Assembly: GCA_016845345.1 (NCBI GenBank)
Contig: JAERSV010000049.1
Location: 1 to 38,701 of the forward strand
DNA from: Methanobacteriota archaeon
GTDB lineage: Archaea > Thermoplasmatota > Poseidoniia > Poseidoniales > Thalassarchaeaceae
Direction of reading: 5' to 3'
Length of the DNA: 38,701 nt
The translations under genes and the position numbers were made by a program. Positions within the stretch are counted from its first letter, which is position 1. Each line of letters begins with the position of its first letter. Shown here piece by piece: positions 26,668 through 36,200 of this stretch. Under the pieces are notes generated by a model. It was not told the DNA's origin. It ran no database searches and worked only from the letters and a program-made list of their open reading frames with translations.

Positions 26668-29600
26668 ATGAAAACAAAGATGAGTATATCGCTTGCGATA
26701 TTGATGTTTTCAGCGATTTTTGTCAGTTTTTCAAACTCTTTAACTCAATTACCAAACCTTGAAGATGACTCTTTTGGAGAAAAAAACTCACACACGATAG
26801 TACGCATGCGCGACCCACTCACACACTTTACTTGGGCACCTGAGGTTGGAGAAACGCAACCCTCTAACGTAAGTCTCATCGGGGAATGGGACTGGGATAC
26901 CCACTACGACCTTACACACAATTCGAGCACCGGAATTTGGACGGCGAGCCTCAACCTTACAGAAGGAATGTACTGCTACAAATTTGTGATTGGAGAGTCA
27001 GATTATCGCTTTGACCCTGTCAATAATTATCGTGGTTATTGTGGAGTTTACGAAAACTCTGTGATACGAGTTGACAACAAGAGCAAGCCACTGTTAACCG
27101 TTGAATTGAATGAAACCACAGGACTACCAGACCGAGTACTCTACCATGCTGGAACCAGCGGTGCTGGGCCTTACCACATTGGTACATCTGGTAGAACGAT
27201 GCTCAACGGTTACCAAGAAAGCAATAGTGATGTTTTTGATAACGAAACTTGGACTCTACACTTACCCATGGATAATCTTAATCCGCTTAAATACACATGG
27301 AAAATTACCAGTAAAGACACCAATAATGTATTCGCTGAGCCGTTAAATCTACAATTTTGGGGAGGAGAACAACAGGACTTCACTTGGGATGACGCACTGA
27401 TTTACATGGTCATGACTGACCGTTTTGTCAACGGAGACCCAAGTAATGATGCCGCTGTGGGAAACGCTGCATCAGGTGCTGACTGGTTGGGTGGGGATTT
27501 TGCCGGGATTACTCAGATGATCAACAACGGTTACTTCTCAGATTTAGGAGTAAATGCACTCTGGCTTTCACCATTCAATACTGCGGCTAATGGCACTGGA
27601 ACTGCAGGAGATGGACAGCATGAGGTGTCTGGATATCATGGCTACTGGCCAACTGAGGCGCGTGAAATTGACCCCCGATTTGGCGATGAGGGTGACTTAT
27701 GGGATTTGGTTCAAGCCGCACATGGAGCCGGTATTCGTGTGATGGGCGACTTTGTTGTCAACCATGTTCACGAAGACCATTCATACTACACAGATAATCC
27801 AGATTGGTTCAATCAAGGCTGCCTTTGTGGCACAAATAATTGCGATTGGACTGAGCGACGACTTGACTGTTTATTCCGAGATTATATGCCAGACCTTAAC
27901 TGGAAAAACCGCGCTGCTAGCGAACAGATAATTGACGATATTATCTGGTGGATGTATACATTTGATTTGGACGGTGGCAGGATTGATGCCGTCAAACATG
28001 TGGATGACTTAGCCATCACAAATCTAGCAATCAGGATTAATGAAGAATTTGAAACAGGTGGTATTGATTACTATCTCAAAGGAGAGACTGCAATGGGTTG
28101 GGCTGGCCACAATTTGGCATCTAACCAACCTGAATACGACATGATAAATCGCTACATCGGCGAAGATGGATTAGATGGCCAAGCCGATTTTGTCCTCTAT
28201 CATGCAGTGGTTGACAACGTTTTCACATCCGGAACTATGGATTATCAGCATCTTGACTATTGGACCAACCGGAGTACCGACCAATATGTGGAAGGAGCAA
28301 CGATGGTTCCTTTCATCGGCAGTCACGATTCGCCTCGATTTATCTCGAGGGCTGACCCAGGGACTAATGACGCTTGGAATCAATGGGTGGAACAAGGATT
28401 ACCGGGGCAACCGGGGACTCAAGAACCGTACGATGCGGCGTTACAGGCCTTTGCTTGGCTGTTGACAATTCCCGGTGCGCCGATGATTTACCAAGGTGAT
28501 GAGTATGGAGAATACGGTGGGGCTGACCCCGACAATCGGCATATCCTTCGAAACTCAAGTGAGTGGAATTCTCGTGAAACTGGCTTGCAAGAGAACATGA
28601 GCACCCTTGGACAACTGCGCCAAACTCTTGAACCATTAAGACATGGGAATTACTCAACACTACACGCAAGTTCAGACGCTCTTGGGTACGTGCGGCAAAC
28701 TGAAAATGCTTCAGCAATTGTCATGCTGAATCGAGGTTCAACTGCTTATCAATTCAGTATTGATTTGGATGACCTGGTTGGAGATTGGAGTTCAGGATTC
28801 CATCCTGATCAGTTTTCCAACAATGAAATGTGGGATGGTGAAGTTTCTTTGCCAGCAAATGGAATTGCGATTTTTTATGCCGGCACAACTGAGCCTCAAT
28901 CGAATGAAAGCGAGCCTGACGGCCACTGTCTGATTCTTGACAATCTGACAGTGAACGAATCTTTAGCAATCGGATTGGATTTGGTAAATACCTGCAGTAA
29001 AGCAATCAATTATCCCGGGGTGAATGCAACTGCAAACAATTCAGAAGTTAGCGGCTTGCCCACAGGAACAGAATGGTATTACTTGATTTTTGCAAATGAA
29101 ACTTACCATTTTGATTGGCAATTAAGTATAGCAGAAACAATTCCAAATGCAACGCTTGTCACTCTCACTTTTGATGCGGCAATTTTGAATTGTGGACCGT
29201 CTCGTTACCACGATTGTCCGAACTCTACTTTGACTCATGAATTCATGATAACTTGGCCTGATGTGGAAGACCCACCAAACAATGGAACGGGTAACCAAAC
29301 CGGTAATGAGACGAATAATGGCACAGGCAATAACACAGGGAATAACACCGGAAATGAGACAGATGAGCCGCCATTTGATGTCAGCAATATTTCAGCGAGC
29401 GGACCTTATGAAACCGGATTTCACCCGCGAAATCGAACTCCTGATTCTGGCATTATTTTGGAAATTTGCCAACTGGATTCAGCCGACAGAACAAGACTCG
29501 GACTACCACAAGACAACTCTTTGGCTGAAAATGAGACTTTACTTTGCGGAGCAATGGTCGTGAAAGTTGTCGAACCTGACGGCTGTTGGGTTGAACAGTG

Positions 29601-30186
29601 GATAGACAATGAGGATGAACCTCTGACAAATCCGTGGGTAAAGTGGCGAGATATCTGTCCTGAAAACCCCAGTTGGGCGGGAAGTCACGATGGAATCTCA
29701 GAAAAACCGTTACCCCTCAATGGTGAGGATTTGGTATCAAGGCTTGACCCTGAATATGAGGTTGGAGATGCCATCGCTTTCCCCGGAATAATGTGTGAAA
29801 GTGCCAATATCTGGCTTTCAAAAAGACCTGGCTCAAACGGGGGAACTGTACATGAAAATGACACAATTCTTAGTCACTGGGTATGTGTAGACAATTCAAC
29901 AATTTTGCGAGAAGACGCCCCACACGAAGAACCGGGAGATAACCAAACTACACCTTTGTGCACGGACGGAGAATCCAAACCCGCTGGAGATGGATGCAAT
30001 ACTTGCACTTGCTGGCAAGGGAATTGGAGTTGTACTGAAATCGGATGTGAACCAGTGATAGATGATGCGAATGACGCTGAAGGCGGATTTAATTTCATCG
30101 ATTTCGTCCGCGCCGGATTAATTGGGTTGATTGTGCTCGGTCTCATTTCCTTTGGATTGTTGAGTTTCCGCCGCCGAGAATCCTGA
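26668..30186 (+). CDS. Membrane-anchored GH13 alpha-amylase-like enzyme
   Basis: The product has 1,172 residues from ATG 26668, chosen because GGAGAT lies just upstream and a signal peptide follows at once (MSISLAILMFSAIFVSFSN); an upstream ATG at 26599 lies inside malK. Starch-binding/CBM48-like modules (about 45-230) precede the catalytic barrel (about 240-700). GH13 motifs: DFVVNH with D361, GGRIDAVKH with nucleophile D440, KGETAMG with acid/base E473, and FIGSHDSPR with D554. An Asn/Thr/Gly linker with seven N-x-T sequons (about 872-898) follows, then a six-cysteine module (C1098-C1127) and a C-terminal helix with RRRES tail. It should cut alpha-1,4 (possibly alpha-1,6) glucans outside the cell and feed the co-transcribed transporter. 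Confidence 0.92.
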   Translation: MKTKMSISLAILMFSAIFVSFSNSLTQLPNLEDDSFGEKNSHTIVRMRDPLTHFTWAPEVGETQPSNVSLIGEWDWDTHYDLTHNSSTGIWTASLNLTEGMYCYKFVIGESDYRFDPVNNYRGYCGVYENSVIRVDNKSKPLLTVELNETTGLPDRVLYHAGTSGAGPYHIGTSGRTMLNGYQESNSDVFDNETWTLHLPMDNLNPLKYTWKITSKDTNNVFAEPLNLQFWGGEQQDFTWDDALIYMVMTDRFVNGDPSNDAAVGNAASGADWLGGDFAGITQMINNGYFSDLGVNALWLSPFNTAANGTGTAGDGQHEVSGYHGYWPTEAREIDPRFGDEGDLWDLVQAAHGAGIRVMGDFVVNHVHEDHSYYTDNPDWFNQGCLCGTNNCDWTERRLDCLFRDYMPDLNWKNRAASEQIIDDIIWWMYTFDLDGGRIDAVKHVDDLAITNLAIRINEEFETGGIDYYLKGETAMGWAGHNLASNQPEYDMINRYIGEDGLDGQADFVLYHAVVDNVFTSGTMDYQHLDYWTNRSTDQYVEGATMVPFIGSHDSPRFISRADPGTNDAWNQWVEQGLPGQPGTQEPYDAALQAFAWLLTIPGAPMIYQGDEYGEYGGADPDNRHILRNSSEWNSRETGLQENMSTLGQLRQTLEPLRHGNYSTLHASSDALGYVRQTENASAIVMLNRGSTAYQFSIDLDDLVGDWSSGFHPDQFSNNEMWDGEVSLPANGIAIFYAGTTEPQSNESEPDGHCLILDNLTVNESLAIGLDLVNTCSKAINYPGVNATANNSEVSGLPTGTEWYYLIFANETYHFDWQLSIAETIPNATLVTLTFDAAILNCGPSRYHDCPNSTLTHEFMITWPDVEDPPNNGTGNQTGNETNNGTGNNTGNNTGNETDEPPFDVSNISASGPYETGFHPRNRTPDSGIILEICQLDSADRTRLGLPQDNSLAENETLLCGAMVVKVVEPDGCWVEQWIDNEDEPLTNPWVKWRDICPENPSWAGSHDGISEKPLPLNGEDLVSRLDPEYEVGDAIAFPGIMCESANIWLSKRPGSNGGTVHENDTILSHWVCVDNSTILREDAPHEEPGDNQTTPLCTDGESKPAGDGCNTCTCWQGNWSCTEIGCEPVIDDANDAEGGFNFIDFVRAGLIGLIVLGLISFGLLSFRRRES

Positions 30187-30233
30187 ATTCTCGCTAGGAT
30201 TTGGTTAACCGTTGGTGAACTGTTTTCGGCTGA

Positions 30234-31844
30234 TTAAGAAAATGAGTCGTAGAAGCGGCGATAATCGGAAATCATTCTTGCACCCGTGAATCTTGCACTT
30301 GTGGCGATTGAAGCGCGCATTATGTTGGCCCAACGCTCATCCCCTTCATCCCAAGCGGCCAAGACTTCTTGTTCAAGCACATCGTAGAGAGCGTTCGCAT
30401 CTCGCACATCATCACGGTCATCCTCTGAGTTCCCAATCCCCCATCCGTTGACGCCATGCTCAACTGCTTCTGGCCACCAGCCATCTAGAATAGAACAATT
30501 GGGAACTCCGTTCATTGCTGCTTTCATGCCGCTGGTGCCTGATGCTTCCATTGGCCTGACGGGATTATTCAGCCAGATGTCAACTCCAGCAGTCATGGCT
30601 AGTCCAGTCGCCATGGAATAATCCTCCAAAAAGGCGACTGGAATTTCATCACCAACTTGTTCGGCTCCAGCAAATATGTCACGAATGAGTTGTTTTCCAC
30701 CCTCGTCGCGAGAGTGAGCCTTACCGGCAAAAACAAACTGAATCCGCCCCGCTCCAATTTCTCGCAATCGCTGTAAATCGCTGAACACAAGATTGGCTCT
30801 TTTGTAAGTAGCAAAGCGACGAGCGAAGCCAATCGTCAATCGCTTTTCCTCAAATTGCACACCTGTGCTCACTTGTACTAAATCGCGTAGAACTGCTCTC
30901 GCTTCCCCACGAGCAGAAATCAAGGAATCGTCGGGGATTTTGCCAGCGTGAGCGAGTATTGTTGGGTCTTCACGCCAACCCTCTAGATATTTGTCATAAA
31001 TTTCTGCCAATGGCAGGGAAGTCCAAGTTAGATGATGAACGCCATTGGTAATCGGCTCGATGTGTGTCCCTTCAAACATTGAGGATGCAACCCAAGCATT
31101 GAGATTGGAAACTGCATTTACATTACCTGCTAACGCGATTCCAAAATGGCTCATTGAACAGGTTTCTTCGCCACCAAGTTGACGCCCATCACTGGGCAAT
31201 AAATCTCCCAAAACTTGCTCAACCTCAGACCATTCAAAACGATCATGACCGGCGGGTACGGGGGTATGAGTTGTGAATAATGAGCGAGCCGATAACTGCT
31301 CCCGACTCCAACCAGTTTTCAGCATCTCCAACATAGCAAAAGTGCAATGCCCCTCATTCAAGTGTAATCCTGTAATTTCGTGTCCAAGCGCACGCAGTGC
31401 GCGGATTCCACCAACACCCAACAAATATTCTTGACGAATTCTTGTGGCATCATCACCACCATACAACCGGTTGGCTAATGATGCGTGTTCAGGTGAATTT
31501 TTCTCATGCCGAGTATCCAAAAAATAAGTTGGTAAACCCTTTATTCGATAAAGCCAAACTTTCGAATGAATGATGCCACCATCAAGCGGTAATGAAATCT
31601 CAATTCCGGTATCACACAGATACTCATCAGGGTCAATTTCGCCATAAGTTTCAGTCTGATTACCATCCTCATCTAGATGCTGACGCCCATAACCCTCGCG
31701 GTAAAGTAAGGTGACTCCAACCAAATCCAAGCCAACATCCGCCGCCGATTTTATGTGGTCTCCAGCCAACACTCCCAAGCCACCCGAATAGGTGTGGAGG
31801 CCACTTTCGAACCCGACTTCGGCAGATAGATATGCGACTACCAT
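30234..31844 (-). CDS. glgP: Short-type alpha-glucan phosphorylase (GT35)
   Basis: The product has 536 residues, matching the short archaeal/bacterial phosphorylases rather than the roughly 800-residue glycogen phosphorylases. The N-terminus VVAYLSAEVGFESGLHTYSG and then GLGVLAGDHIKSAADVGL is the family signature. K441 in GTSGMKAAMNG is the pyridoxal-phosphate lysine. It splits terminal alpha-1,4 bonds with phosphate to release glucose-1-phosphate, in the cytoplasm and without a signal peptide. It lies 66 bp downstream of the GH77 gene on the same strand, the classical partnership for maltodextrin catabolism. ATG 31844 is the only reasonable in-frame start (a stop lies seven codons upstream). 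It could be leaderless, or reached by reinitiation from a 10-codon frame just before it. It converges on the GH13 gene. Confidence 0.93.
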   Translation of the reverse strand: MVVAYLSAEVGFESGLHTYSGGLGVLAGDHIKSAADVGLDLVGVTLLYREGYGRQHLDEDGNQTETYGEIDPDEYLCDTGIEISLPLDGGIIHSKVWLYRIKGLPTYFLDTRHEKNSPEHASLANRLYGGDDATRIRQEYLLGVGGIRALRALGHEITGLHLNEGHCTFAMLEMLKTGWSREQLSARSLFTTHTPVPAGHDRFEWSEVEQVLGDLLPSDGRQLGGEETCSMSHFGIALAGNVNAVSNLNAWVASSMFEGTHIEPITNGVHHLTWTSLPLAEIYDKYLEGWREDPTILAHAGKIPDDSLISARGEARAVLRDLVQVSTGVQFEEKRLTIGFARRFATYKRANLVFSDLQRLREIGAGRIQFVFAGKAHSRDEGGKQLIRDIFAGAEQVGDEIPVAFLEDYSMATGLAMTAGVDIWLNNPVRPMEASGTSGMKAAMNGVPNCSILDGWWPEAVEHGVNGWGIGNSEDDRDDVRDANALYDVLEQEVLAAWDEGDERWANIMRASIATSARFTGARMISDYRRFYDSFS

Positions 31845-31870
31845 GAGCGCACCCGATTGAAATCAGTCAT
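31838..31870 (-). other. Possible 10-codon upstream reading frame overlapping the phosphorylase start
   Basis: A GGAGGG ribosome site (31881-31876) sits 5 nt before ATG 31870. That frame encodes MTDFNRVRSW and stops at TAG 31840-31838, overlapping the phosphorylase ATG (31844-31842) within ATGGTAG. It could couple translation. Against it, TGATATGA near 31872 may instead be a TATA-like box for a leaderless phosphorylase mRNA. Confidence 0.3.
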
Positions 31871-31910
31871 ATCATCCCTCCGTTAACCGAAAGGAAATTT
31901 TCATACCGAA

Positions 31911-33239
31911 TCAAGAAAAATCGCGCCCTGTTTTTTGCACCATTTCACTCACCCAAACCAATGATTCTTCACAGAGTTCTTCCCAAGAAAAACGCCAAGA
32001 CCAATTGCCCGAATCCGTGCCCGGAGTGTTCATCCGAGCCTCGGTCCCGAGTTGCATAACGTCTTGTAATGGAATAATTGCTAATTTCGCTGGTGATTCA
32101 AGTGCTTGCAAAACCAATTTTTTGACTGGCTTTTTCCCCCAACCAACTGTTGTGTCATTGTCGTGAGTGCCGGTGTAAACCACCAAATCCTCGGTATGAT
32201 TTTGTGGATTATGAGGATTATTTTTGCTATCTCCAGCAAAATGTAAAACTGCCATTCCTGGGATATCAAATCGCTTTCGCATCTCGACAACTGATGGCGG
32301 AATAATACCCAAATCTTCGGCAACTAAGCCGCTGGCTGGACTGACTTCTAAAATCGCGTTTAGAAGTTCATCGGCTGGACCTTCATCCCAACTACCATGT
32401 CTTGCAGTCTCATGTTCAGCCGGAATCGCCCAAGCCGCCTCCAAGGCTCTGAAATGGTCGATTCTGACTAAGTCAAACAGGTCAAACATTCGCTTCATTC
32501 TATCCTGCCACCAGCGGAATCCGTCATCTCTGTGAGCATCCCAATCATAGAGGACTGTGCCCCAGCGCTGGCCATCTTTGGAGAAATAATCAGGTGGCAC
32601 TCCTGCTACGACGCTTGGATGGCCATCGTTATTCAATTTGAAAAGATGAGGGTTTGCCCAAACATCGGCTGAATCATGGGCAATAAAAAAAGGTAAATCA
32701 CCAAATAATTCCACACTGGATTGAGCCGTCTTTATTCGTAGGTTTTTCCACTGTGACATCAGAATGCTCTGTTGACGCATTACCTGTTGGATTGAATTTT
32801 CATTGTCAATAATGAATTGCTCAATCGCCGATGAATCTCTATTCCGCAATTGTTCAGGCCATTCATACCATGCTAACTCATTATTTTCTTGTTTTAAAAT
32901 TGAGTAGAGTGCCCAATCAAATAGCCAATGGCTATTGTTTTGTATGAAATTTTCTGTTTCATCGTTTGGTATCTCTGCGGCATTTACTGAGATTCCGGAA
33001 ATTTCTGTTTCATCGTTTGATATCCACTCCCTATTCTTTTGGACACCGAAGTTTTCCCAAATCGCAAATGCTGATGGCGAGGCATAGGGCGAGCCATGCT
33101 TATCTGGCGGCGTGATTGGTAACATTTGCCAGACAGAACAACCGGTTTGCTGTAAAACCTTGAGAAATCTGTCAGCATCTTCACCTATCCTACCAGAAGG
33201 CAGTGAAGTGAGATGACAAAGAATACCGGCTCTGCGCAC
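31911..33239 (-). CDS. malQ: 4-alpha-glucanotransferase, amylomaltase (GH77)
   Basis: The product has 442 residues from GTG 33239. The frame stays open to a TTG at 33314, but that would overlap the divergent gene, and the family starts close to RRAGILCHLTSLPSGRIGE. The GH77 residues are present: nucleophile D261 in LVRIDHFRALEAAW, acid/base E308 in GLVAEDLGIIP, and D360 in YTGTHDNDTTVGW. The substrate-loop phrase PDKHGSPYASPSAFA is also typical. It moves glucan segments between maltodextrins and releases glucose, making longer chains for the phosphorylase encoded downstream. It is cytosolic, with no signal peptide, and slightly shorter than the roughly 500-residue bacterial enzymes. Confidence 0.92.
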   Translation of the reverse strand: MRRAGILCHLTSLPSGRIGEDADRFLKVLQQTGCSVWQMLPITPPDKHGSPYASPSAFAIWENFGVQKNREWISNDETEISGISVNAAEIPNDETENFIQNNSHWLFDWALYSILKQENNELAWYEWPEQLRNRDSSAIEQFIIDNENSIQQVMRQQSILMSQWKNLRIKTAQSSVELFGDLPFFIAHDSADVWANPHLFKLNNDGHPSVVAGVPPDYFSKDGQRWGTVLYDWDAHRDDGFRWWQDRMKRMFDLFDLVRIDHFRALEAAWAIPAEHETARHGSWDEGPADELLNAILEVSPASGLVAEDLGIIPPSVVEMRKRFDIPGMAVLHFAGDSKNNPHNPQNHTEDLVVYTGTHDNDTTVGWGKKPVKKLVLQALESPAKLAIIPLQDVMQLGTEARMNTPGTDSGNWSWRFSWEELCEESLVWVSEMVQKTGRDFS

Positions 33240-33240
33240 G

Positions 33241-33257
33241 AACGGCCTACGGCCGTT
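33241..33257. promoter_or_regulatory. Candidate operator between malQ and the GH57 gene
   Basis: AACGGCC (33241-33247) and GGCCGTT (33251-33257) form a perfect 7-bp inverted repeat around TAC. It sits immediately upstream of the proposed malQ GTG (33239), inside a 59-bp divergent intergenic region, where a bound regulator could control both directions. TATA-like words here are weak (around 33261-33270). Function is inference. Confidence 0.35.
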
Positions 33258-33298
33258 GCTACCATAATGTTTTGATGTGCCTTCAACTGCCAAAGCCG

Positions 33299-36200
33299 AT
33301 GAGCCGCCAAGCAATCGGGATTACACTCTTGCTTCTTCTAACTCCGGCAATCAGCCTAATTGGAAGCGCCGCCACCCCTGACGACATCCTTGCTGACGGC
33401 AGTCTAGCCGAGTGGAATCCAGACACTTTGATGGCAACCGACAATAATTCGGTTTCATTTCGCCTGACTTGGAATGAATCTCATTTGGCCTTTGCTTGGC
33501 AAGGAACCAATTGGGCAGACACTGACGAAGGAGCAGACCTATTCGTCTATTTCAACACCAGCGAAGGCGGCTCACCCCTGTCAAAACAATGGAGTCTTTC
33601 ACACACACTTCCTTTCTCAGCCGACTACGGATTTTTACTCGAAGATTCATCATATTTTTCCCTCCAAAAATTTGAAAATTCGCTGTGGTCAGATGGCACC
33701 CAAGATGGAATCACATCTTATATTGGCTACTCAGAAAATCAAATCACTGAGATTACAATTCCATGGCAAAATCTTGGAAATCCGACTTCAATTGATATCA
33801 TCGCGTGGGCGCAATGGCAGGATGAAGGCAATGTGTGGACCGCCTTCCCAACCCAAAACCCAGCATCAGCAGATGGCGCGGAATCGTTTACTCACTCTTG
33901 GCATATTGAAGATAGAAATGTCTCCTCAAACCCGAACTCTTTGCCCTTGGAACATAGCACCGAAGAGGTGGAGAAGTTGGGCGATGCACTGAACTTGGCG
34001 ATCGTTTTTCACCAGCACCAACCGTACTACAAAAACAAGTTGACCGGCATGATTGAGATGCCTTGGGTAAGGGTTCATGGGATGACCGAGTACGTCGATT
34101 CCCCGGGTATTTTAGCACAACACCCCGGCACAAAAGTGACCTATAATTTGGTGCCGTCATTTATTGAACAACTGGTTGAGTATCATCGTGATGGAACCGC
34201 CGATGTGCATACTGATTTTGCTCGGCGGTATTGGCCAGTTGATGTGAATGGGACTGTGACTGATTATCCAAATGCCACAGCATTAGAATTGCACACGATG
34301 CAATTTCAATCATTTTGGAATTCTGGATGGATTTACAATGTCACCGCTGGTGACCCTGAATTAGGCTGGCTATTTCCTTCTGCCGCCCGCTATTCAGAGA
34401 TTTATGGAATGACAATGCATAATCTGAAACCAGCGACAATTATGGATGATACACTGCTTGAACCACAAGAATTTCTTGACTTGCAAGTGCTTTGGTATCT
34501 TTACCAATTTTCACCAGATTATGTGTTAGGCGAATATCAATTGATTGAGGATTCGGTGGCCGAGGGTAGGCCTTCTCATTACAATCAGACTCTGAAATCG
34601 CTGTATGAGCAAAATGGTGGCTACACACCAGCTGATTTAGCATTTGTATTGGCAACACAGCAAGAGCATTTGGCAAATGTGTTGCCGATGTATTCTGCCT
34701 TGGCCGAGAGCGGCCAAGTGGAATTGACTACTACCCCTTACTATCATCCAATTATGCCATTGTTGATGATGGACGGCTGGACTTTTGAAGATGGCATCCG
34801 CGTCAACAAGGATTCATGGCCAGATGATGTTGCGAGCCAACTCAACAATGGAATGGATTTGTTTGAGGATGAATTAGGATTCCTGCCAACCGGAATGTGG
34901 CCATCCGAACAATCGGTTTCTCCAGCAATGGTTCAACCGGTTTCTGATGTTGGAATCCAATGGATGGTGACTGATGAAGTCAACTTGGAAGAGTCAACTG
35001 TTGAAGGTGGTGCAACTATTGACACCAGCATCGCCTCTAATTTAGCAATCCCGTGGATTGCTACTGGCATCGGTGATGATGGAACCTCAACTGGCAACGG
35101 CGGAGGTGGCGAGGTAGCAGTAATATTCCGCGACAGAGTAATTTCAGATAGAATCGCATTCCAATACGGGTCAATGACTCCAGCCGCCGCAGTATCAGAT
35201 TTCATCGCCTACATCGACGATGTCAGAGGCCAACTACTTGCTGAAGGAAAAGACCCAAGCGAACACCTACTAACCGTGGCACTGGATGGTGAAAACTGGA
35301 TGTTTATGTCGGAATTCCAGCACCAAGATGGCGGACGACCATTCATGGATGAATGGTATGGAAGACTGGCAAGCCACCCATCAATTGTGACCACCACACC
35401 AAGCGAATTTTTAGAGAAGAACCTCACTTTACCGCGCATTGAAACTATCGGCACCGGCTCGTGGATTGACGGAACTCTGTCCACTTGGGCCGGAGAAGCA
35501 GAGGAGAGTTTAGGCTGGCAGCGCTTGATAGAAGCGCGTCAAGCATTGATTGCATTTGAGGAAACTAACTCTACTCATCCCGGACTTGATGCGGCGTGGG
35601 AATCGCTCTACATCGCCGAAGGAAGCGACTGGTTTTGGTGGTACGGGCTCGACCAAGACAGTGGTTACGACGAATTGTGGGACACACTTTTCAAGGTACA
35701 TCTTTCCAATATTTACCGAGCAATCGGGCTTGAGTTGCCGCCATATTTGCAGGACTTGTGGACTAATCCTGCAGTGCCCACCTTACCCAATACTGGGATA
35801 ATTGAACCGATGATTGACGGGATCGCACTACCTGGTGAATGGGATGGTGCGGCAAAATACGATGCTAATTCAGCGGATGGTGGAACGCTCGATATTGAAT
35901 CGTTTTATCTCGGATATGATGCTTCAAATGTCTACGTACGCGTTGATTTAGCGACCACTCCAGATTTCTTTGAAGTTGCAGACCTCGATTGGGGGCCAGA
36001 TTTATCGGTCTACTTCATGCAGGCGAATGCAGTCAATTTCAATGAGGTTGAAACTAATTTTAGAACATATTATGGCAATGAAATTTTAGGATTTCCAGCC
36101 AAGAAAATGATTTCGTTTGATTTCAATCAGATACGAGCAGATGGTAAAGCAAAATGGAATTTATTTGATGCTCAAGGAAAAATTGGAGATAATGAACAGT

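Noticed and set aside
33240..33314. TTG start for malQ
   Set aside because: The extra 25 residues have no family match and overlap the divergent GH57 signal-peptide codons; GTG 33239 fits the family start.
33474..33992. Plus-strand 172-codon frame in another phase
   Set aside because: It lies inside the signal/DOMON part of the GH57 gene and has no recognisable features.
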